A stretch of DNA of 8,911 nucleotides, taken from positions 1-8,911 of the forward strand of contig CABUOF010000072.1 in NCBI GenBank assembly GCA_902493125.1, given 5' to 3'. Source of the stretch: an uncultured Collinsella sp. (lineage in GTDB: Bacteria; Actinomycetota; Coriobacteriia; Coriobacteriales; Coriobacteriaceae). Shown here in pieces: positions 1 through 6,548 of this stretch; position 1 is the first letter of the stretch, and the number at the start of each line of letters is the position of its first letter. The translations under genes were made by a program, and so were the position numbers. The notes beneath the pieces were generated by a model, which saw only the letters and a list, made by a program, of their open reading frames with translations, did not search any database and was not told the DNA's origin.

Positions 1-162
1 CCGGTTGGCGCCGCGGCAGCGGATCCCGATGAGGCCCTGCGCGAGGATATCCGCACCGCACTCGAGGAGGGGGAGCCCGCCTCTGCGGTGGCCAAGCGCC
101 TGTCTCAGAAGTACTCGCGCCGCAAGCGCGATGTCTATGCCATGGCGCTCGATATGCAATAG
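1..162 (+). CDS. rsmI: RsmI C-terminal fragment (16S rRNA 2'-O-methyltransferase), 5' end outside window
   Basis: The frame is open from base 1 to a TAG at 160-162 and encodes the last 53 residues of a protein. The visible part has an Ala-rich linker, an acidic helix (DEALREDIRTALEEG) and then ASAVAKRLSQKYSRRKRDVYAMAL. This matches the small helix-turn-helix tail that closes RsmI, the enzyme that 2'-O-methylates C1402 of 16S rRNA. The catalytic SAM domain lies upstream of the window, so it cannot be checked. The adjacent downstream metG supports the call, because rsmI-metG is a recurrent neighbourhood in Gram-positive bacteria. The assignment rests on a short tail and on context. Confidence 0.75.
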   Translation, partial: PVGAAAADPDEALREDIRTALEEGEPASAVAKRLSQKYSRRKRDVYAMALDMQ

Positions 163-163
163 A

Positions 164-192
164 TGGAGGATATCCAGCCCTTGCGCTAGAAT
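164..192 (+). promoter_or_regulatory. Possible metG promoter
   Basis: A good -10 hexamer, TAGAAT, is at 187-192, 40 nt before the metG ATG. At 17-nt spacing the -35 would be TGGAGG (164-169), which is a poor match. No terminator is visible between rsmI and metG, so metG could also be transcribed from upstream. Confidence 0.3.
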
Positions 193-231
193 CATCCCCT
201 GTATGCAACGTTTTTCTGGAGGACAAACCCC

Positions 232-1833
232 ATGGATCAAAGCAAGCCTTCGTTCTTTATCACGACGCCCATCTACTACGTCAACGCCGATCCGCACCTG
301 GGCACGGCTTATTCCACCATCATCGCCGACGTTCAGGCTCGCTATCGCCGCTCCGCCGGCTATAACGTCAAGTTCCTGACCGGCATGGACGAGCACGGCG
401 AGAAGGTCGCCGAGGCCGCAGCCAAGCATGGCATGACGCCGCAGGAGTGGACCGACAGCCAGGCCCCGCACTTCAAGGAGCTTTGGAGCAAGCTCGAGAT
501 TTCCAACGACGACTTCATCCGTACCACCGAGCCGCGCCAGCATCATGCCGTGCAGTACCTGTGGGAGCGCATGAAGGAGTCCGGTTACCTGTATAAGGGC
601 AGCTACGACGGCTGGTATTGCGTGCCTGACGAGACTTACTTCACCGATACTCAGGTCCAGAAGGGCGACGAGGAGTACGGCAGCGTCGGCCAGCACCTGT
701 GCCCCGACTGCCACCGTCCGCTTGAGCGCGTGCAGGAGGAGTCCTACTTCTTTAAGCTTTCCGCCTTCCAGGACAAGCTGCTCAAGCTCTATGACGAGCA
801 CCCCGACTTTGTCGAGCCCGCGTTCCGCATGAACGAGGTGCGTAGCTTTGTCGAAGGCGGCCTCAACGACCTTTCCGTGAGCCGCACGAGCTTTGACTGG
901 GGCATTCAGGTCCCGTTTGACGAGGGTCACGTGACCTACGTGTGGTTCGATGCACTGCTCAACTATATGACGGCCGTCGGTTACGGTGTCGACACCGACG
1001 AGGCGCGTGCCGAGCTGGCCTATCGCTGGCCTGCGCAGTTCCACATCGTGGGCAAGGACATCATCCGCTTCCACTGCGTCATTTGGCCCGCCATGCTCAT
1101 GGCCATCGGCGAGGCCCTGCCCGAGCACGTCTTTGCCCACGGCTTCCTGACCGTGCGCAATGCCGAGACCGGCAAGGCCGAGAAGATGTCCAAGAGCCGT
1201 GGCAACGCTATCGCTCCGCAGGACGTTATCGACATGTTGGGCGTTGAGGGCTATCGCTACTACTTTATGACCGACGTCGTCCCCGGCACCGACGGCGCCA
1301 TCAGCTTCGATCGCATGGAGCAGGTCTACAACGCCGACCTGGCCAACAGCTGGGGCAACCTTATCTCGCGTTCGCTCAACATGAGCGGCAAGTCCTTTGA
1401 CGGTTGCGCGCCCGCCAAGCCCGCATCGTTCGATGCGTTCGACAACCCGCTGGCAAAGATTGCCGACGGTTTGGTCGAGCGCTACATGGCCAAGATGGAC
1501 GTGCTCGATTACGGTGGAGCCAAGGACGAGGTCATGGAGCTCATCCACGCCGCCAACCACTACATCGAGGACTCCGAGCCTTGGGCACTTGCCAAGGACG
1601 AGGCCAAGGCTGACGAGCTGGCGTTTGTGATCTACAACCTGCTCGAGGCCATCCGCATTGCCGCTCACCTGCTGATGCCGCTCATGCCCCAGACTTCTGT
1701 CGAGGCTCTGCGCCGCCTGTCCTGCGAGGACGAGGCCGCGAGCGACGACCTCAAGGGCATTTGCGCTTGGGGCCTGCTTGCTGGTGGTCAGCCCGTCGAG
1801 AAGGGCGATCCGCTGTTCCCGCGTCTGGCGTAG
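232..1833 (+). CDS. metG: Methionyl-tRNA synthetase
   Basis: This class I aminoacyl-tRNA synthetase charges tRNA-Met, both initiator and elongator, in the cytoplasm. The HIGH-type signature is HLGT at residues 22-25, after the typical start TTPIYYVNADP. The connecting domain has GWYCVPDE, then CPDC at 157-160 and EESYFFKLS. The WFDALLNY and GKDIIRFH motifs follow, and KMSKS is at 318-322. At 533 aa it ends after the anticodon-binding helical domain and lacks the C-terminal Trbp111/EMAP-like tRNA-binding domain of the longer, roughly 650-680 aa forms. Only one Cys (C130) remains in the first half of the zinc knuckle, so zinc binding is uncertain. The start is set by GGAGG at 218-222, 9 nt before ATG. 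A hairpin terminator follows. Confidence 0.97.
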   Translation: MDQSKPSFFITTPIYYVNADPHLGTAYSTIIADVQARYRRSAGYNVKFLTGMDEHGEKVAEAAAKHGMTPQEWTDSQAPHFKELWSKLEISNDDFIRTTEPRQHHAVQYLWERMKESGYLYKGSYDGWYCVPDETYFTDTQVQKGDEEYGSVGQHLCPDCHRPLERVQEESYFFKLSAFQDKLLKLYDEHPDFVEPAFRMNEVRSFVEGGLNDLSVSRTSFDWGIQVPFDEGHVTYVWFDALLNYMTAVGYGVDTDEARAELAYRWPAQFHIVGKDIIRFHCVIWPAMLMAIGEALPEHVFAHGFLTVRNAETGKAEKMSKSRGNAIAPQDVIDMLGVEGYRYYFMTDVVPGTDGAISFDRMEQVYNADLANSWGNLISRSLNMSGKSFDGCAPAKPASFDAFDNPLAKIADGLVERYMAKMDVLDYGGAKDEVMELIHAANHYIEDSEPWALAKDEAKADELAFVIYNLLEAIRIAAHLLMPLMPQTSVEALRRLSCEDEAASDDLKGICAWGLLAGGQPVEKGDPLFPRLA

Positions 1834-1875
1834 AGACCGCGCGAGCGCCATATCGGCAATTTGCTGTTTAGCTGT

Positions 1876-1907
1876 AAGGGCATGGCCGCCACGGTCCATG
1901 CCCTTTT
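1876..1907 (+). terminator. Intrinsic terminator after metG
   Basis: The stem AAGGGCATGG (1876-1885) pairs with CCATGCCCTT (1896-1905) as a perfect 10-bp helix, followed by TTTTGTTT. It lies 43 nt after the metG stop and upstream of the ksgA SD, so it separates metG from ksgA-tatD. Confidence 0.85.
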
Positions 1908-1943
1908 GTTTCAAGACGCCGCCATCATGCTAAGGAGGCAACC

Positions 1944-2804
1944 ATGACAACTTCGCCTTTGGCAAACCCCACGGCCACCAGGGAGCTGCTAGAGGAGTTT
2001 GGCCTTGCGACTAAGCATCGCCTGGGCCAGAACTTTCTAATCGACAATCATGTGATCGAGCGTATCTGCGAGCTTGCCGAGCTTGCAGGTGACGAGCGCG
2101 TACTCGAGGTGGGTCCGGGTTGCGGCACGTTGACACTTGCGTTGCTGCAGGAGGCGGCGTGCGTTACGTCGATCGAGGCCGATCCCGAGCTTGAGCCGGT
2201 GCTTGACGCCCACGTCGCCGACTATGCCAACTTCCGCTTTATCATGGGCGATGCGCTCAAGGTGGGCCCGGAGCAGATTGAGCAGGTTGCGGGCGGTACG
2301 CCGACGGTGTTTGTCGCGAATCTGCCCTACAACGTGGCGGCGACGATCATCCTTCAGTTCTTCCAGACGATGCCCGCGCTTAAGCGCGCTGTCGTCATGG
2401 TGCAAAAGGAAGTTGCCGATCGCATTGCCGCGACGCCCGGCAACAAGACCTATGGCGGCTATTCGGCAAAGCTCGGCCTCTATGCGCAGGTGACGGGTCG
2501 CTTTGAGGTGCCGCCGCGCTGCTTTATGCCGGCGCCGCATGTGGACTCTGCTGTCGTGCGTATCGACCGTGTTGATGGCGTGGTGCCCGAGGGGCTCGAT
2601 CGCGAGTTTGTGGCCCGCGTGATCGACGCTGCGTTTGCCCAGCGCCGCAAAACCATCCGCAACTCCATGAGCGCCAACGGCTTTGCCAAGGACGTGCTCG
2701 ATGCGGCCTTTGAGGCTTGCGGTATCGCGCCCACCACGCGCGCCGAGACGCTCGACGTCGCTGACTTTGTCCGCCTGGCTCAGGAGCTTTCCCATGATGC
2801 CTAA
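1944..2804 (+). CDS. rsmA: 16S rRNA (A1518/A1519-N6,N6) dimethyltransferase
   Basis: RsmA/KsgA uses SAM to dimethylate two adjacent adenines in helix 45 of 16S rRNA during late 30S assembly. The sequence has the family's N-terminal KHRLGQNFLID (GQNFL at 28-32), SAM motif I EVGPGCGTLT (55-64), the catalytic motif IV NLPYN (126-130), and FMPAPHVDSAVVRI before the C-terminal helical domain with FAQRRKTIRNS. Its 286 aa is normal for the family. AAGGAGG (1932-1938) lies 5 nt before ATG, which gives strong initiation. The last 11 nt overlap the start of tatD, so the two are probably translationally coupled. The gene is intact and ordinary. Confidence 0.97.
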   Translation: MTTSPLANPTATRELLEEFGLATKHRLGQNFLIDNHVIERICELAELAGDERVLEVGPGCGTLTLALLQEAACVTSIEADPELEPVLDAHVADYANFRFIMGDALKVGPEQIEQVAGGTPTVFVANLPYNVAATIILQFFQTMPALKRAVVMVQKEVADRIAATPGNKTYGGYSAKLGLYAQVTGRFEVPPRCFMPAPHVDSAVVRIDRVDGVVPEGLDREFVARVIDAAFAQRRKTIRNSMSANGFAKDVLDAAFEACGIAPTTRAETLDVADFVRLAQELSHDA

Positions 2805-3711
2805 TGCCGAATGCGTGACGTTTACCAAGAAAAAGAAAACGATCGCCTGTCCGGAGCCGCTGGCACCGCTTGCCGATACGCATGCACACCTGCTCTCGTT
2901 TTGGGGCAAGGAGGTGCCCGAGACACTCGTGCGTGCCAAGGCCGCAGGCGTCGATCTGTTGGTGACGATCTTCGATCCCATCGCCGACAAACGCAGCGTG
3001 ACGGACTACAGCGACTGGCTGACGCGCGAGATGCTGCCGATGCGGGATATTCCGCAGATCAAGTATCTCGCCGGCGTGCATCCGTACGGTGCGCCGGACT
3101 ACACCGATGACGTTCACGCGCAGGTTGTTGCCGCTCTCGATGACCCCCTATGCGTTGGCATCGGCGAGATCGGCCTGGACTACCACATGGATTACGACGA
3201 CGATATCGCGCCGGCGCCTCATGACGTGCAGATCGACTGTATGGCGCGCCAGCTCGAGGTCGCGGTGCGTCGCAACGTGCCGGTAGAGCTGCATCTGCGT
3301 CACGAGGACACGGACGAGGAGCGCACCTCGCATGTAGACGCCTACAACGTATTGCGTGAGGTGGGCGTGCCTCAGGCTGGCTGCGTGCTGCACTGCTTTG
3401 GCGAGGACCGCGCCACGATGGAGCGCTTTGTGGACCTGGGCTGCTATATCGCCTATGGCGGCGCGGCCACCTTTAAGCGCAACGACGACGTGCGCGAGGC
3501 TTTCGCGGCAACCCCGCTCGACCGCATTTTGTTCGAGACGGACTGCCCGTACATGGCGCCGGAGCCCATTCGCGGTCTTGAGTGCGAGCCCGCAATGATC
3601 TCCATCACGGCAAACGTACTGGTCAACGACCGTGTCGACCGTACCGGCGAGGATGCCGAGGCAATCGCGCAAGCCGCTTGGGAAAATGCCCTCAAACTTT
3701 TTCAAAAATAG
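2794..3711 (+). CDS. tatD: TatD-family metal-dependent hydrolase/DNase
   Basis: TatD-family enzymes are TIM-barrel metallohydrolases, usually 3'-5' exonucleases or deoxyribonucleases. The metal ligands are visible in order: H30 and H32 in ADTHAHL, E125 in GEIGLDYH, H167 in ELHLRHED, H200 in VLHCFGED and D250 in ETDCPYM. The protein is 305 aa, a little above the usual 255-270, partly because about 26 residues precede the DTHAHL strand. An open frame extends upstream to 2683, but that stretch is inside rsmA. AGGAG at 2782-2786 points to ATG 2794 (or the adjacent ATG 2797). The rsmA-tatD pairing recurs in Gram-positive bacteria near metG. The substrate cannot be deduced. Confidence 0.93.
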   Translation: MMPNAECVTFTKKKKTIACPEPLAPLADTHAHLLSFWGKEVPETLVRAKAAGVDLLVTIFDPIADKRSVTDYSDWLTREMLPMRDIPQIKYLAGVHPYGAPDYTDDVHAQVVAALDDPLCVGIGEIGLDYHMDYDDDIAPAPHDVQIDCMARQLEVAVRRNVPVELHLRHEDTDEERTSHVDAYNVLREVGVPQAGCVLHCFGEDRATMERFVDLGCYIAYGGAATFKRNDDVREAFAATPLDRILFETDCPYMAPEPIRGLECEPAMISITANVLVNDRVDRTGEDAEAIAQAAWENALKLFQK

Positions 3712-3714
3712 TTC

Positions 3715-3743
3715 TTGCGTTCGCGGTAGCACTCCGTTATTCT
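3715..3743 (+). promoter_or_regulatory. Promoter of tRNA-Leu
   Basis: TTGCGT (-35, 3715-3720) and TATTCT (-10, 3738-3743) are separated by exactly 17 nt and end 11 nt before the first base of the tRNA. It starts 3 nt after the tatD stop, and no terminator is seen between them, so tatD readthrough may add to tRNA expression. Confidence 0.7.
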
Positions 3744-3754
3744 AATTCCTGCAC

Positions 3755-3841
3755 GCGGGCGTGGCGGAATTGGCAGACGCGTACGGTTCAGGTCCGTATG
3801 GGGGCAACCCCATGAAGGTTCAAGTCCTTTCGCCCGCACCA
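3755..3841 (+). tRNA. tRNA-Leu(CAG)
   Basis: This is an 87-nt class II tRNA that reads CUG leucine codons. The acceptor GCGGGCG (3755-3761) pairs with CGCCCGC before discriminator A and an encoded CCA (3839-3841). The 3-bp D-stem is GCG/CGC. The anticodon arm is TACGG-TTCAGGT-CCGTA, with anticodon CAG. The long variable arm GGGG-CAA-CCCC is diagnostic of Leu/Ser-type tRNAs. The T-arm is GAAGG-TTCAAGT-CCTTT, with one G-U pair. All arms close, so the gene looks functional. Its last 18 nt are repeated 189 bp downstream. Confidence 0.97.
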
Positions 3842-3886
3842 TTAAATGAAAGAGCTCCCAGCAATGGGAGCTTTTTTGTTATGTGC
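3824..3886 (+). repeat. Direct repeat copy 1: tRNA-Leu 3' end plus terminator
   Basis: This 63-nt block runs from the T-loop of tRNA-Leu through the acceptor strand, CCA and terminator to just past the T-tract. It recurs at 4013-4075 with 3 mismatches, exactly 189 bp later. Confidence 0.95.
3853..3877 (+). terminator. Intrinsic terminator of tRNA-Leu (copy 1)
   Basis: AGCTCCCA (3853-3860), a GCAA tetraloop and TGGGAGCT (3865-3872) form a perfect 8-bp stem followed by six T. It begins 12 nt after the CCA end and belongs to the 63-nt block that is repeated at 4013-4075. Confidence 0.9.
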
Positions 3887-4012
3887 CCATCGCGGGGACT
3901 TGAACCTGTGAAGGAGCGAGCGTCAAGAAAACGCGGAGCGTTTTTAGCGAGCTGGCGAGGACGCCGGCAGGCGGCCGAAGCCGGTGCGGATCCGCGAAGC
4001 GGATACGCGGAC
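3887..4012. repeat. Hairpin-rich REP-like segment between the two tRNA-tail copies
   Basis: This 126-nt GC-rich, apparently non-coding segment opens with GGACTTGAACCT (3896-3907), the exact reverse complement of the tRNA-Leu T-arm (3816-3827). It then has a string of small hairpins: AAAACGC-GGA-GCGTTTT (3928-3944), CGGC-CGAA-GCCG (3972-3983), the palindrome GCGGATCCGC (3986-3995) and the overlapping ATCCGC-GAA-GCGGAT (3990-4004). Serial short hairpins of this kind resemble REP/BIME-type repeats. Whether it is repeated elsewhere cannot be seen from this window. Confidence 0.65.
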
Positions 4013-4075
4013 GTCCTTTCGCCCGCACCATTACATGAAAGAGTTCCCAGCAATGGGAGCTTTTTTGTTATGCGC
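4013..4075 (+). repeat. Direct repeat copy 2: tRNA-Leu tail remnant without a tRNA body
   Basis: It matches 3824-3886 at 60 of 63 positions. It has the 3' T-arm strand, the acceptor strand CGCCCGC, A and CCA, but the sequence upstream has no D-arm, anticodon arm or matching 5' acceptor strand. It therefore cannot encode a tRNA. One mismatch lies in the terminator stem and keeps pairing as U-G. Confidence 0.95.
4042..4066 (+). terminator. Duplicate intrinsic terminator (copy 2)
   Basis: AGTTCCCA-GCAA-TGGGAGCT followed by six T repeats the tRNA-Leu terminator with one C-to-T change, tolerated as a U-G pair. It should stop any readthrough from the tRNA and insulate the SPFH gene that starts at 4130. 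Confidence 0.85.
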
Positions 4076-4129
4076 GGTCGCCTCGGACGAGTATCCTAGT
4101 GCCAATGTATGCCCAATAGAGGAGAGACC

Positions 4130-5068
4130 ATGCTGCTATCCGGTATCATCGCTGCCCTTACCAGCCTTTTGATCCCCATCATCATCCTGTTGCTGCTTCT
4201 TCCTAACGCCTGCTACGTCGTCGAGCAGCAACATGCCGTGATTATCGAGCGCCTGGGCAAGTTCAACCGTATCGTCAACGCGGGTTTCCACCTGAAGGTG
4301 CCCGTAATCGACCGCAAGGCCGCCACGGTGAGTTTGCGCACTATGAAGAACGGGTTTGGCATTGACGTTAAGACCTAGGACAACGTGACCATCGGCCTCG
4401 AGGTCTCCGCACAGTATCACGTGAGCTACGACATGGGTGCCGGTCCGGCGGATTCGGGCATCTACAAGAGCTACTACATGCTGCAGGAGCCTGTCGACCA
4501 GATGCGCGACTTCATCACCGATGCCCTGCGCTCCTCGATTCCCGTCTACACACTCGACGAGGTCTTTGCCAAGAAAGACGATATTGCCAAGGACGTTAAC
4601 GCTACCGTTTCCGAGCAGATGGCCGCCTATGGCTTCACCCTCGTGTCGACGCTCATCACCAAAATCGCGTTGCCGACCGAGGTTGAGAACTCCATGAACG
4701 ACATCAACGCCGCTCAGCGCAAGCGCGCCGCGGCGCAGGAGCTCGCCGAGGCCGACCGCATCAAGCGCGTCACCGAGGCGACCGCAGAAGCCGAGGCTAT
4801 GGAAAAGGCGGGCGAGGGCATCGCCAATCAGCGCAAGGCCATCGCGCTGGGCATCAAGGACTCGCTCGAGATTATCCAGGAGACGGGCGTTGGCAACGAC
4901 GAGGCCAACCAGCTGTTCATGTTTACGCAGTGGGCCGAGATGATGACGGAGTTCGCCCGTACGGGCAAAAACTCGACGGTCGTGCTGCCGAGCAACTTTT
5001 CGCAGTCGGCCTCGATGTTCGAGCAGATGCTTGCAGCCGGCAAGGTTCAAAACGATTCGAAGGAGTAG
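4130..5068 (+). pseudogene. SPFH/band-7 (HIR-like) membrane protein gene interrupted by in-frame TAG
   Basis: The two open segments, 4130-4378 and 4379-5068, lie in the same frame, separated only by TAG at 4376-4378 (codon 83 of 313 including the terminal stop). The first encodes an N-terminal membrane helix (roughly residues 3-26) and the SPFH start (VVEQQHAVIIERLGKF). The second carries the rest: DNVTIGLEVSAQYHVSY, YTLDEVFAKKDDIAKDV, AYGFTLVSTLITKI, MNDINAAQRKRAAAQE and a coiled coil with TQWAEMM. This is closest to plant HIR/prohibitin-type proteins, membrane-microdomain scaffolds. Relatives usually read T-K/Q-D-N-V where this gene has T-stop-D-N-V, so one AAG or CAG to TAG change explains it. 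SD GGAG (4121-4124) selects ATG 4130. No other lesion is visible. A GTG at 4385 could restart translation. No convincing promoter was found in 4067-4129. Confidence 0.85.
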
Positions 5069-5074
5069 GCGCGC

Positions 5075-5545
5075 GTGAAATATACCGTCGTTTGCGTCGG
5101 CAAGCTCAAGGAGCGTTTTTGGAAGGACGCGTGCGCCGAGTACACCAAGCGCCTGGGCGCCTATGCCAAGGTGGATATGCGCGAAGTGGCCGACATCGAC
5201 CCTGCCAAGGCGGGTGGCGTGGACGCCGCGCGCGACAAGGAGGGGGCGGCAATTCTTGCTGCATTGCCGTCTCGAGCGCATGTGATCCTGCTGGCTATCG
5301 AGGGCAAGGAGCGTTCGAGTGAGGAGCTCTCGGCGAGGCTCGACGATCTTATGCTGCGAGGCAGCAGCGACATCGCCTTTGTGATTGGCGGTTCGGACGG
5401 CGTGAGCGATGAGGTGCGCGCCCGCGCCGACGAGATGCTCAGCTTTGGACGCATTACCTTGCCGCATAACTTGGCGCGCGTGGTGCTGCTGGAGCAAATC
5501 TACCGCGCCTGCAAGATCAGCCGTGGCGAGCCGTATCACAAATAG
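5075..5545 (+). CDS. rlmH: 23S rRNA pseudouridine-1915 N3-methyltransferase
   Basis: RlmH is a SPOUT-class enzyme that methylates pseudouridine 1915 in helix 69 of 23S rRNA on assembled ribosomes. The 156-aa length is typical. It shows the start KYTVVCVGKLKERFW, the SAM-binding knot loop FVIGGSDG (GGSDG at 105-109) and the hallmark C-terminus LPHNLARVVLLEQIYRACKISRGEPYHK, split here as PHNLARVVLLEQIYRA and then ISRGEPYHK. The start is GTG, chosen because AGGAG at 5061-5065 lies 9 nt upstream and because MKYTVV matches the family's N-terminus. The SD lies inside the end of the SPFH gene, 6 nt separate the two genes, and co-transcription is likely. The upstream amber codon could therefore have polar effects here. 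Confidence 0.96.
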   Translation: MKYTVVCVGKLKERFWKDACAEYTKRLGAYAKVDMREVADIDPAKAGGVDAARDKEGAAILAALPSRAHVILLAIEGKERSSEELSARLDDLMLRGSSDIAFVIGGSDGVSDEVRARADEMLSFGRITLPHNLARVVLLEQIYRACKISRGEPYHK

Positions 5546-5618
5546 GTCGGCAATACGAAACAATGGCGTGGGACAATAGCTTTCGTTTTGAAGAGCGTGT
5601 CTGAGAGGACTATGAGAT

Positions 5619-6389
5619 ATGAAGATTGGATTTGTCGGTTTTGGCAATATGGCGAGCGCTATGGCCGATGGCTGGATCGCTGCCGGTGTAGCTGCGAGCG
5701 ACATGTGCGCCTGCGCGGGTCGCTACGACGCACTGGTTGAGCGCTGCGAGGCGCGCGGCATGGTCGCCTGCCACGATGCCGCCGAGGTTGTCGCCGCATC
5801 CGATATCGTGGTCGCTGCGGTCAAACCGTACATGATCGAGAAGGTATTCGCCCCGCTCAAGGATGCTCTTGCCAAAAAGGTCGTTCTGTCGGTTGCCTGG
5901 ACCTGGGACAGTGCCAAGTGGGAGCAGGTCCTGCCGGGCGTCGCGCATATCTCGACGGTGCCCAACACACCGGTTTCGGTGGGCGAGGGCGTCATCGCTT
6001 GCGAGAAGGCTTCCACGCTTAGTGATGAGCAGAGCGCCGTGGTGCTTGATCTGCTTGGCAAACTCGGTGCGGTGGTCGAGCTCGATACGAGCCTGCTGTT
6101 TGTGGGCGGCACGGTGGGTGGTTGCGCTCCGGCATTTGTCGCCATGGCAATCGAGGCCCTGGGCGATGCGGCGGTCAAGCACGGTATCCCGCGTGCCGAT
6201 GCCTATCGCATTGTGAGCCAGATGGTGTTGGGTACGGCAAAGCTGCAGCTTGCAACTGGCCAGCATCCTGCGGCGATGAAGGATGCCGTATGCTCGCCCG
6301 GTGGTGCCACCATCAAGGGCGTCGTCGCGCTCGAGGACGCCGGCATGCGCAGTGCCCTGGTCAAGGCAATTGACGCAACCCTCCAATAA
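5619..6389 (+). CDS. proC: Pyrroline-5-carboxylate reductase
   Basis: ProC performs the last step of proline synthesis, NAD(P)H-dependent reduction of 1-pyrroline-5-carboxylate to L-proline. The N-terminal Rossmann motif is KIGFVGFGNMASAM, and SDIVVAAVKPYM closes that domain region. The substrate/dimer domain has VPNTPVSVGEG (family PNTP), FVGGTVGGCAPAF, HPAAMKDAVCSPGGATIKGV and LEDAGMRSALVKAI. At 256 aa it is slightly short, with little tail after the last helix. GAGAGGA (5603-5609) lies 9 nt before ATG. The 73-nt gap after rlmH has no clear terminator and only a weak extended -10-like TGGGACAAT near 5568-5576. The TAA stop lies inside the first unit of the inverted-repeat element at 6386-6548. 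Confidence 0.95.
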   Translation: MKIGFVGFGNMASAMADGWIAAGVAASDMCACAGRYDALVERCEARGMVACHDAAEVVAASDIVVAAVKPYMIEKVFAPLKDALAKKVVLSVAWTWDSAKWEQVLPGVAHISTVPNTPVSVGEGVIACEKASTLSDEQSAVVLDLLGKLGAVVELDTSLLFVGGTVGGCAPAFVAMAIEALGDAAVKHGIPRADAYRIVSQMVLGTAKLQLATGQHPAAMKDAVCSPGGATIKGVVALEDAGMRSALVKAIDATLQ

Positions 6390-6548
6390 AACCGACCAAA
6401 AAAGACAGGTTTATTTTGGCAGGTTTTTCCTGCGGTTTTGTCCTTTTAGCGAAAAGCGCCCCGCAACTGGCTCAATTCCAGTTGCGGGGCGCTTGCGTTT
6501 GCCCAGATAAAACCGACCAAAATAAACCTGTCCCTTTTTGGCGGGTTA
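6386..6548. repeat. Inverted-repeat element between convergent stop codons
   Basis: Unit A (6386-6428) and unit B (6507-6548) are each an imperfect palindrome of the form AACC-GA-CCAAAA ... TTTTGG-NN-GGTT. They share GACAGGTTTATTTTGG (6404-6419) as an exact 16-nt inverted match to 6517-6532. They also share ATAAAACCGACCAAAA (6386-6401 and 6507-6522) as an exact 16-nt direct match. Between them is a perfect 17-bp hairpin. The element fills the whole space between the proC stop and the stop of the minus-strand small gene. The layout is like a short non-autonomous (MITE-like) or REP-type element; no transposase is present. Its mobility is inference. Confidence 0.75.
6454..6494. terminator. 17-bp hairpin, probable bidirectional terminator
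   Basis: AAGCGCCCCGCAACTGG (6454-6470) pairs perfectly with 6478-6494 around the loop CTCAATT. Read on the minus strand, the stem runs into four U, so it could end the small minus-strand gene. Read on the plus strand the U-tract is broken (TTGCGTTT), so termination of proC would be weaker. Its position between convergent genes fits this role. Confidence 0.65.

Noticed and set aside
2683..2793. Longer tatD start inside rsmA
   Set aside because: It would overlap rsmA by over 100 nt, and the added residues are a basic shadow translation. AGGAG precedes ATG 2794.
2037..2990. 317-aa minus-strand frame over rsmA/tatD
   Set aside because: It is antisense to conserved coding sequence, with no SD and no domain.
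4013..4032. Second tRNA gene ending at the second CCA
   Set aside because: Only the 3' strand of the acceptor and T-arm is present. No D-arm, anticodon arm or 5' acceptor strand can be built upstream.
3761..4099. 112-aa plus-strand frame through tRNA-Leu and both terminators
   Set aside because: It begins inside the tRNA and its repeated peptide simply translates the duplicated tRNA tail. It is not a gene.
4136..5704. 522-aa open frame on the minus strand
   Set aside because: It is antisense to the SPFH gene and rlmH, both of which have clear family motifs and SD sites. The product shows no recognisable domain and is rich in His/Arg/Leu, as expected of a GC-rich shadow frame.
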